NCBI GenBank assembly: GCA_002401655.1
Contig: NVTT01000041.1
Location: forward strand, 20,559 to 27,487
DNA length: 6,929 nucleotides
DNA from: Gammaproteobacteria bacterium
Lineage (GTDB): Bacteria; Pseudomonadota; Gammaproteobacteria; Enterobacterales; Kangiellaceae
Direction of reading: 5' to 3'
The first letter of the stretch is position 1. Each line of letters starts with the position of its first letter. The notes beneath the pieces were generated by a model that was not told where the DNA came from, made no database searches, and worked only from the letters and a program-made list of their open reading frames with translations. Both the position numbers and the translations under genes were made by a program. Below are positions 1 to 3,933 of this stretch, in pieces.

Positions 1-258
1 TTTTTTTTCAATTTCCGTGTGGCTATCTAAAGATTCTGGTTGAACCTGAATTGCTTTCCAAATAAGCCGAAATGACATTAATAAAAACAAAGTAATACCA
101 ATGCTTTTATGTAAAGCAGGCCCAGTTTTGTACCAACTATCATAGTAGCCTAAATCAACCATCCAAAAACCAAGAGCAAAAAGGGAAATGATAGTGATGG
201 CTGATACCCAGTGCAGTGCAATAGCTAGCCATCCATATTGTTGTTTTGTATTGTTCAT
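1..258 (-). CDS. Cytochrome b561 (CybB-type), N-terminal part, runs off the left edge
   Basis: The reverse strand gives 86 codons from an ATG at 258 and stays open to the window edge, so the 3' half is missing. The product resembles bacterial cytochrome b561, an inner-membrane di-heme protein of four helices that moves electrons from the quinol pool. Visible features are a short polar N-terminus, a first helix (about residues 10-34) containing an HW pair with His16, a loop, and a second helix (about 47-69) opened by His50 and closed by an R-x-x-W motif (Arg64, Trp67). His16 and His50 sit where the family places heme ligands of helices 1 and 2; helices 3 and 4 are outside the window. The Shine-Dalgarno site is weak. 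A promoter and a LysR-type operator lie upstream. Family assignment is good; substrate and partner are unknown. Confidence 0.85.
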   Translation of the reverse strand, partial: MNNTKQQYGWLAIALHWVSAITIISLFALGFWMVDLGYYDSWYKTGPALHKSIGITLFLLMSFRLIWKAIQVQPESLDSHTEIEKK

Positions 259-310
259 TAGTTAAATGACTCAAAGATTGTTTTGATGTTTGCTATTCTA
301 TTAGTTCACT

Positions 311-338
311 ATAATAAGATAAACTGAGCATTTGGCAA
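311..338 (-). promoter_or_regulatory. Candidate sigma70 promoter for the cytochrome b561 gene
   Basis: On the minus strand, TTGCCA (338-333, five of six to consensus) is followed after 16 bases by TATTAT (316-311). This would start transcription near 304, about 46 bases before the ATG at 258. It is the best-spaced pair in the interval. It was found by eye without a scoring model, in an AT-rich region where -10-like hexamers are common. Confidence 0.4.
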
Positions 339-341
339 ATC

Positions 342-364
342 ATAATTCTAAAAATGTGAACAAT
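342..364 (-). promoter_or_regulatory. LysR-type operator copy upstream of cytochrome b561
   Basis: Read on the minus strand, this 23-base stretch contains TTC-N9-GAA. It matches the dyad at 2799-2821 in front of the window's lysR gene at 17 of 23 positions, and at 15 of 17 over the core from TGTTCACA to TTTAGAA. It lies immediately upstream of the proposed -35, centred near -49, where LysR-type activators usually act. The right arm is degenerate (GAATTAT instead of GAACATT). Confidence 0.5.
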
Positions 365-376
365 CGATTAAATGTT

Positions 377-493
377 TCAACAGGTCTTATCACCAAAATA
401 TTGAGCAAGATAATCTACCAAACTCCAGACTCTTTGGCTTAAGTGTCGCGTTTGTGGGTATAGTCTTTCAAAATAACTTACATTTGCCCTAAA
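377..493 (-). pseudogene. Decayed 3' fragment of a LysR-family gene
   Basis: This stretch is a diverged copy of the last part of the intact lysR at 1860-2768, in the same orientation. Over 388-462 it matches 67 of 75 bases, including a perfect 34-base run (429-462 against 1927-1960). A 34-base deletion relative to lysR positions 1961-1994 shifts the frame, then similarity resumes (25 of 31 bases, 463-493). The reading frame contains a TAA where lysR has a Glu codon and ends in TGA at 377-379 after a tail reading QYFGDKTC, comparable with HFGDTPYW of the intact protein. Beyond about 493 similarity falls to near background. It cannot encode a protein. It may be the displaced original end of lysR or the relic of a paralogue. 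Confidence 0.8.
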
Positions 494-600
494 TAGTTCC
501 TTTTTAACGTTATTCAGACCGCTTGTATAAGTAGTGCATGACAAACGAAATATTACATAGGTTGCGTAGGGTTAGACTAATTTTACTGAAGATAATCAGC
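494..600. other. Gap between lysR fragment and toxin cassette; weak attC-like ends
   Basis: No gene is seen. TAAC at 505-508 and GTTA at 601-604 can pair. TTAT...TCAG at 510-517 is loosely complementary to CTGAAGATAA at 586-595. The stems are interrupted by unequal bulges, so this is a much poorer attC candidate than the one at 1137-1237. It could be a degenerate attC, a secondary integration site, or chance. A short GTTAGAC at 571-577 also fits the integron R' consensus but has no visible partner. Confidence 0.25.
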
Positions 601-620
601 GTTACATGTCTTATTAAAGC

Positions 621-647
621 TTGCAATAACTCCCGAAATGGTATAGT
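621..647 (+). promoter_or_regulatory. Candidate brnT promoter, near-leaderless
   Basis: TTGCAA (621-626) and TATAGT (642-647) form a plausible -35/-10 pair with a short 15-base spacer. Transcription would start around 653-657, essentially at the ATG at 657. No purine-rich Shine-Dalgarno sequence precedes that ATG, so the message may be leaderless. Confidence 0.4.
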
Positions 648-658
648 TTTTATACCAT
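638..658. promoter_or_regulatory. Palindromic operator overlapping brnT -10 and start codon
   Basis: ATGGTATA (638-645) and TATACCAT (651-658) form a perfect 8-base inverted repeat around a 5-base centre. The right arm contains the first two bases of the brnT start codon, and the left arm covers most of the proposed -10. This is the expected place for autorepression by the ribbon-helix-helix antitoxin or toxin-antitoxin complex, which is how type II modules are normally controlled. Confidence 0.55.
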
Positions 659-920
659 GCTAACGTTTGAATATGATCAAGATAAAAGTCTAAGCAATAA
701 AGACAAACACGGCATTGACTTTGAAACAGCCGAACAACTTTGGCTTGACCCTTTACTCGCCGAAATACCTGCAAATACGAACGACGAACCTAGGTTTCTT
801 CTCATTGGTCGAATTTCTGATAAACATTGGTCGGCAATAATCACATACAGGAACGATAATATTCGAATTATATCTGTACGCAGATCACGTTTAAAAGAGG
901 TTGAAATTTATGAAAGCTAA
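657..920 (+). CDS. brnT: BrnT-family type II toxin (RelE-like ribonuclease)
   Basis: This 87-residue protein matches the BrnT family in length and in all its usual landmarks. These are an N-terminal FEYD (4-7), an N-x-x-KHG-x-x-F-x-x-A block (N14, K17, H18, G19, F22, A25), a central arginine followed by a glycine (R46, G51), and the closing RIISVRRSR...E-x-x-Y segment (70-85). Family members have a RelE/barnase-like fold, cut RNA and are neutralised by a DNA-binding antitoxin encoded next door. The gene overlaps that partner by 11 bases. The ATG at 657 gives the normal N-terminus but has no Shine-Dalgarno site, consistent with leaderless translation. The gene sits in a candidate integron cassette. 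Assignment is from conserved motifs; activity is inferred. Confidence 0.88.
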   Translation: MLTFEYDQDKSLSNKDKHGIDFETAEQLWLDPLLAEIPANTNDEPRFLLIGRISDKHWSAIITYRNDNIRIISVRRSRLKEVEIYES

Positions 921-1131
921 ACAACTTGACTCTGACTTTGACAATGGCAAAGACATTACTCAGTCTTTAAATCTATCTAAGATAAGAAGACCTAATCAAG
1001 AACAGCGTAGGGTTAATGTCGACTTTCCTACATGGATGGTTGATTCTTTAGATAAAGAAGCTACAAGAATTGGGGTTACACGGCAATCCATCATTAAAGT
1101 CTGGTTAGCAGAGAGACTTGAAGCTCTGTAG
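910..1131 (+). CDS. Ribbon-helix-helix (CopG/BrnA-like) antitoxin
   Basis: The 73-residue product has a variable acidic/polar N-terminus (1-32) and a C-terminal ribbon-helix-helix domain. A strand RRVNVDF (33-39) is followed by helix A starting at PTWM, a GVTRQS turn (55-60) and helix B ending in KVWLAERLEAL. Antitoxins of this shape dimerise through the strand, bind the operator in front of the module and block the toxin with the other region; here the N-terminal region is the likely toxin-binding part. I place the start at ATG 910. AGAGG at 896-900 sits 9 bases upstream, whereas the upstream in-frame TTG at 901 abuts that site. The overlap with brnT implies translational coupling. The sequence is closer to CopG-like partners of BrnT than to classical BrnA, so I give no symbol. 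Confidence 0.85.
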   Translation: MKAKQLDSDFDNGKDITQSLNLSKIRRPNQEQRRVNVDFPTWMVDSLDKEATRIGVTRQSIIKVWLAERLEAL

Positions 1132-1136
1132 TTGCC

Positions 1137-1237
1137 GACATGTAACAAATACGTGAAATAGATTCGCGAGCCTGTCGCACTTTTTGCTTGTGCATAAACT
1201 CCGCCAGAACCACTCACCATTTACGTTGGCGTTAAGT
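1137..1237 (+). repeat. Candidate attC recombination site
   Basis: Outer arms TAAC (1143-1146) and GTTA (1231-1234) pair. Four unpaired bases follow on each side (AAAT and TGGC). Then ACGT (1151-1154) pairs with ACGT (1223-1226), one extra G (1155) bulges on the left, and AAAT (1156-1159) pairs with ATTT (1219-1222). Inner pairing continues with GAG/CTC (1168-1170, 1199-1201) and GCAC/GTGC (1177-1180, 1190-1193). This is the R''-spacer-L''-extrahelical base-terminal structure order of integron attC sites. The right arm GTTAAGT fits the GTTRRRY consensus. It begins 6 bases after the antitoxin stop, as is typical for cassettes. Confidence 0.55.
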
Positions 1238-1239
1238 TT

Positions 1240-1509
1240 TTAATGCTGGTCGTAATGTCCGCCAATAGCGAAGATATAAATACTGCCATCATCAAATTTG
1301 TAGATTAATCTGTCTTTTTGGGAAATACGTTTGGACCATAACCCCGATAAATTATGCTTGAGCCGTTCTGGCTTACCTAAACCACTTGCAGGATCTGCAC
1401 GTAACATTTCTTTTAAAACTTTGCATAATGCCTTATGAAGCTTTATGTCTTTCTCTCTTAACTGCTCATAAATAAGCCTGGTCTTACCTTCAAAAACTAG
1501 CGATCTCAT
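1240..1509 (-). CDS. yoeB: YoeB-family toxin (ribosome-dependent mRNA interferase)
   Basis: The 89-residue protein carries the YoeB signature. GKPERLKHNLSGLWSKRI (45-62) is followed by the conserved DRLIY block and a C-terminal GGHY. By alignment with the 84-residue E. coli protein, Glu48, Arg67, His85 and Tyr86 correspond to catalytic Glu46, Arg65, His83 and Tyr84, so the active site looks intact. A three-residue tail (DQH) extends past the usual HY end. YoeB enters the ribosomal A site and cleaves mRNA during translation. The start lies inside the antitoxin gene (20-base overlap), with AAGAG upstream. The stop at 1240-1242 falls only a few bases from the attC-like right arm. Its messenger converges on that of the brnT module. 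Confidence 0.93.
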   Translation of the reverse strand: MRSLVFEGKTRLIYEQLREKDIKLHKALCKVLKEMLRADPASGLGKPERLKHNLSGLWSKRISQKDRLIYKFDDGSIYIFAIGGHYDQH

Positions 1510-1765
1510 TTAATTGCTCTTGTGTCGGTTTATATCCAGCGTTTGTTTGGTGCGTCGCCATAGACTCAGCAATTTGTTTCATTAGATTGCTACTTTGTAG
1601 TATTAGCAGAGTTTCTTGTTCTCTTTCCCAATCTTCAGCACTCATTACAATAAAATCGTCACCAGCTCGTCTAGTAACTTTAATTGGCTGGTGGTCACTA
1701 ACAGTTTGTTCAACATATGTTTTTAGATTGTCTCTAAATTGATTTACACTTATGCTATTCATCAT
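1490..1765 (-). CDS. yefM: YefM/Phd-family antitoxin
   Basis: The 91-residue protein has the Phd/YefM layout. An N-terminal DNA-binding and dimerisation region (about 1-60) contains the typical S-x-x-x-F-R-x-x-L block, a central P-I-K-V-T-R-R strand and V-M-S-A-E-D-W-E. An unstructured C-terminal tail (about 65-91) would wrap around the toxin. It is first in the operon and overlaps the YoeB gene by 20 bases, giving coupled synthesis. Two consecutive ATG codons are possible (1765 and 1762); the weak GTGG site is spaced slightly better for the second. The antitoxin, alone or with YoeB, is expected to repress the operon through the palindrome just upstream. Confidence 0.92.
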   Translation of the reverse strand: MMNSISVNQFRDNLKTYVEQTVSDHQPIKVTRRAGDDFIVMSAEDWEREQETLLILQSSNLMKQIAESMATHQTNAGYKPTQEQLNEIASF

Positions 1766-1778
1766 TAACCCACTACTT

Positions 1779-1799
1779 ATGTACGGTATTGTCGTACAT
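1779..1799. promoter_or_regulatory. Palindromic yefM-yoeB operator
   Basis: ATGTACG (1779-1785) and CGTACAT (1793-1799) form a perfect 7-base inverted repeat with a 7-base centre. The arms hold TGTAC, the core seen in E. coli YefM operators (TGTACA). It overlaps the proposed -10 and covers the transcription start, the usual autorepression position. Confidence 0.7.
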
Positions 1800-1826
1800 T
1801 CTAGTTCAAAAAATATAGCAAAGCAA
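1798..1826 (-). promoter_or_regulatory. yefM-yoeB promoter
   Basis: On the minus strand TTGCTT (1826-1821) is separated by 17 bases from TAGAAT (1803-1798). Spacing is ideal and the -10 matches consensus at five of six positions. It ends right at the YefM-type palindrome. The module therefore has its own promoter. Confidence 0.6.
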
Positions 1827-1859
1827 TCAGACGGACATCAATAGCTTATGACTTTGGTA

Positions 1860-2768
1860 CTATGACCCTACAGTCCAATAGGGGGTATCGCCAAAGTGTT
1901 GAACAAGATAATCAACCAAGCTCCTCACTCTTTGGCTTAAGTGTCGCGTTTGTGGGTATATTGCATAGGCGTTGAGTTGATTCTGGGGTGTGTAGTCTTT
2001 TAAAATAACCTCTAATTGTCCTAAACGAATGGCTTTGTAGCAAATGAAGTCTGGTGTATAAAGTAGACCCAAATCATCAATAGCAGCATCGCATAAAAAA
2101 TCACCGTTATTGGTCGCTATAGCTTTCGGAATTTTTACGGAAATAAGCTCATCATTTTTATAAAAAGACCAAGAATCTGATTGCCCTTTGTAATGAAGTC
2201 TTACGTGCCCATTTTCTAGATCTTTGGGTGTTTTTGGGCGACCATACTTTTTCAGATAGCCTGGGCTTGCGCACAGAATAGAGCTAAAGCTAGTAATTTT
2301 TCTTGCAATGAGAGTTGAGTCTTCGAGTCTGGATATACGGATGGCAAGATCAAATCCATCTTCGACAATATCAATTTTTCGATCATTAAAATCAATATCA
2401 AATTGTATTTCAGGGTTAATTTCATTAAATTTTCTTAGCGCGGGGCCTAAATGCTTTAGCCCAAAAGATAGCGGGGCCGCTATTCTAATTTTTCCTCTCA
2501 ACGCGCAATGCTCATTGCGAATCTTTGACTCGACTTCAGCTAAGTCATCTATTAACCGTAAACATTGCTCATAATAACTTTTACCTGAGTTGGTGAGAGT
2601 TTGTGTTCGTGTGGTACGAGTGATCAAACTGACGCCTAATCTTTTCTCTAAATCCGTTAATCGACGACTAACGGCAGATTTTACAGTATTCATCTGCTCT
2701 GCGGCTTTGGTAATACTGCCTGCATCAACAATGCGTATAAAGGTTTGCATTTCTTCGTATTGATTCAT
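1860..2768 (-). CDS. LysR-family transcriptional regulator, divergent from pirin
   Basis: This 302-residue protein has the normal LysR length and plan. The N-terminal winged helix-turn-helix covers about residues 1-60 (SITKAAEQMNTVKSAVSRRLTDLEKRLG, then TRTTRTQTLTNSG), a linker helix about 61-85, and a two-lobed effector-binding domain from RGKIRIAAPLSFG to the C-terminus. I chose ATG 2768 because AGGTG precedes it at good spacing and the protein then begins MNQYEEMQTF, the family's usual start. The GTG at 2807 would put extra residues ahead of the domain and start inside the operator. The gene faces pirin across about 200 bases. A dyad over its own -10 suggests autorepression. Its last 150 bases have a decayed direct copy at 377-493. 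The effector is unknown. Confidence 0.93.
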   Translation of the reverse strand: MNQYEEMQTFIRIVDAGSITKAAEQMNTVKSAVSRRLTDLEKRLGVSLITRTTRTQTLTNSGKSYYEQCLRLIDDLAEVESKIRNEHCALRGKIRIAAPLSFGLKHLGPALRKFNEINPEIQFDIDFNDRKIDIVEDGFDLAIRISRLEDSTLIARKITSFSSILCASPGYLKKYGRPKTPKDLENGHVRLHYKGQSDSWSFYKNDELISVKIPKAIATNNGDFLCDAAIDDLGLLYTPDFICYKAIRLGQLEVILKDYTPQNQLNAYAIYPQTRHLSQRVRSLVDYLVQHFGDTPYWTVGS

Positions 2769-2798
2769 TTCACACCTAAAAGAGAACTCTTGAACTCT

Positions 2799-2821
2799 AA
2801 TGTTCACAAATTTAGAACATT
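2799..2821. promoter_or_regulatory. LysR-type operator in the lysR-pirin intergenic region
   Basis: AATGTTC (2799-2805) and GAACATT (2815-2821) form a perfect 7-base inverted repeat with a 9-base AT-rich centre. This is the usual form of a LysR-type recognition site. It overlaps the lysR -10 and lies about 31 bases before the lysR ATG. A related copy lies upstream of the cytochrome b561 gene at 342-364. Confidence 0.65.
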
Positions 2822-2847
2822 GTATTCAACTTTAGCCTGTTTATCAA
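2819..2847 (-). promoter_or_regulatory. lysR promoter
   Basis: The minus strand has TTGATA (2847-2842), a 17-base spacer and TACAAT (2824-2819), both good matches to sigma70 consensus. The -10 overlaps the right arm of the operator dyad, so the regulator would block its own transcription. Confidence 0.6.
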
Positions 2848-2851
2848 AATA

Positions 2852-2881
2852 TTATCAACGATAGAATGAAAGATATAGAAT
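2852..2881 (+). promoter_or_regulatory. Candidate pirin promoter
   Basis: TTATCA (2852-2857) and TAGAAT (2876-2881) are 18 bases apart, predicting a start near 2888 and a leader of about 80 bases. The lysR operator would then be centred near -78. The -35 is weak (four of six) and other AT-rich choices exist, for example TTGTAC at 2908. Confidence 0.3.
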
Positions 2882-2882
2882 A

Positions 2883-2901
2883 TAGCGACAACAACTCGCT
2901 A
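2883..2901. repeat. Inverted repeat in the pirin leader
   Basis: TAGCGA (2883-2888) and TCGCTA (2896-2901) are a perfect 6-base inverted repeat around a 7-base centre. It could be an operator for another regulator or a small hairpin at the 5' end of the pirin message. No T-run follows, so it is not a terminator. Confidence 0.35.
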
Positions 2902-2966
2902 AATTATTTGTACTTAAAAAACAAGGCTGAATCATAAAAATTCGGTTGTATAGGAGTAATCATAAA

Positions 2967-3845
2967 ATGAAAAATTATCGAGGCGTAAAACAAATTATTA
3001 AAGGAATGCCCGCTTCCGATGGTGATGGTGTTCAATTAACTCGAATTATTGGTACGCCTTATCTGGATCAGCTTGATCCATTTTTACTACTAGATGCGTT
3101 TGGATCGGATAAACCGCAAGATTACATAGGCGGTTTTCCAGCACATCCGCATCGAGGATTTGAAACCGTGACCTATATGTTAGATGGTAAAATGAGGCAT
3201 AAAGATAGTGCAGGTAACGATGGCGTAATTGAGGCTGGAGGAGTTCAGTGGATGACCGCCGGTAGTGGAATTATTCATTCTGAAATGCCTGAGCAGGAAG
3301 ATGGTTTGCTTTCCGGTTTTCAGTTGTGGGTAAATCTTCCTGCATCACATAAAATGGCTACGCCGAAATATCAGGAGTTTTCTAAGGAACAAATACCAAC
3401 GGAAATTCGCGATGAATATTGTAGCGTAACTGTAATTGCAGGCGAAACATCATTGTCGACAAAAGGTGTGATTGTTAACGAATTTGTTAAGCCTATCTAT
3501 TGGGATATAAATTTAAAAAAAGGTGGGCGTCTTATTGATACAATTCCTTCCGAACATAATGCATTTATTTATGTCTATGAGGGTAGTGTTTCTGTCGAAA
3601 AGAATAATGATGAAAAACAGAATTTGCAAGACTCAAATTTAGAAGAGATTAGAAAAGGTGACTTAGCTATTTTAGAGAATGGTGAAAAAATCAGAGTGAT
3701 AGCAAACAGTGATAGTCGATTTTTGTTGATTGCAGGACGTCCATTAAATGAACCGATTGAAAGAGCTGGGCCTTTTGTTATGAATACTAAACAAGAAATT
3801 CAACAAGCATTTAATGATTATCGGTTAGGGCGCTTAGTCGGATAA
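2967..3845 (+). CDS. Pirin-family protein
   Basis: This 292-residue protein has the two-cupin (bicupin) pirin fold. The N-terminal cupin keeps the metal site: HPHRGFET (60-67) supplies His60 and His62, and GIIHSEMP (101-108) supplies His104 and Glu106, the four ligands known in human pirin and E. coli YhhW. The second cupin (about 180-265) lacks such residues, as is normal. Bacterial pirins are cytosolic Fe-binding proteins; several oxidise quercetin-like flavonoids and others are linked to stress or central metabolism, so the substrate cannot be stated. The ATG at 2967 is preceded by AGGAG at 2952-2956; the upstream in-frame TTG at 2946 precedes that site and is rejected. The gene is divergent from lysR, its likely regulator. 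Confidence 0.93.
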   Translation: MKNYRGVKQIIKGMPASDGDGVQLTRIIGTPYLDQLDPFLLLDAFGSDKPQDYIGGFPAHPHRGFETVTYMLDGKMRHKDSAGNDGVIEAGGVQWMTAGSGIIHSEMPEQEDGLLSGFQLWVNLPASHKMATPKYQEFSKEQIPTEIRDEYCSVTVIAGETSLSTKGVIVNEFVKPIYWDINLKKGGRLIDTIPSEHNAFIYVYEGSVSVEKNNDEKQNLQDSNLEEIRKGDLAILENGEKIRVIANSDSRFLLIAGRPLNEPIERAGPFVMNTKQEIQQAFNDYRLGRLVG

Positions 3846-3862
3846 TTTACTCCTAACAATAA

Positions 3863-3893
3863 TTGATATTATTCTTTTCTATCGGGCTAAAAT
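3863..3893 (+). promoter_or_regulatory. Candidate pqiAB promoter
   Basis: TTGATA (3863-3868) and TAAAAT (3888-3893) are good hexamers, but the 19-base spacer is longer than ideal. The start would be near 3900, about 34 bases before the pqiA ATG. No SoxS-type box could be recognised by eye. Confidence 0.35.
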
Positions 3894-3933
3894 CATGCAG
3901 AATAGTTTAAATTACTGGAATGAAAACGAATAA

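Larger units (their letters stand above)
602..1231 (+). mobile_element. Candidate integron-type gene cassette carrying the brnT module
   Basis: The segment has the architecture of an integron cassette. It starts inside GTTACATGTC (601-610), holds a promoter and two tightly packed genes, and ends in an attC-like site whose right boundary is GTTAAGT (1231-1237). The 10 bases GTTACATGTC at the left edge are the exact reverse complement of GACATGTAAC at 1137-1146, just after the antitoxin stop. That is what the cassette model predicts, because in the excised circle the cassette start supplies the R' arm that pairs with R''. No integrase or attI is in the window, so at most this is an integrase-less attC cluster. 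The unit is about 630 bp. Alternative: a coincidental or MITE-like inverted repeat. Confidence 0.5.

Noticed and set aside
901..909. TTG start for the ribbon-helix-helix antitoxin
   Set aside because: It touches the AGAGG ribosome site with no spacing; the ATG at 910 is properly spaced.
996..1220. Minus-strand open frame across the antitoxin gene and attC-like site
   Set aside because: It is a shadow of the antitoxin gene and no known family is recognisable.
1764..1905. Second attC closing a yefM-yoeB cassette (TTAAC at 1765-1769 with GTTGAAC near 1899)
   Set aside because: The right arm would lie inside lysR coding sequence that stays homologous to the 377-493 fragment across the supposed junction, and the inner arms pair poorly.
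2308..2574. Open frame antisense to lysR
   Set aside because: It lies wholly inside the well-supported lysR gene, shows no family motif, and is composition-driven.
2769..2807. GTG start extending LysR by 13 residues
   Set aside because: It falls inside the operator near the transcription start; the ATG at 2768 has a Shine-Dalgarno site and gives the normal LysR N-terminus.
2946..2966. Upstream TTG start extending pirin by seven residues
   Set aside because: The AGGAG site lies downstream of that TTG and is correctly placed for the ATG at 2967.
3856..3880. AATAAT/ATTATT hairpin after pirin as terminator
   Set aside because: The stem is entirely A/T, short, and overlaps the better-supported candidate pqi promoter; too weak to call.
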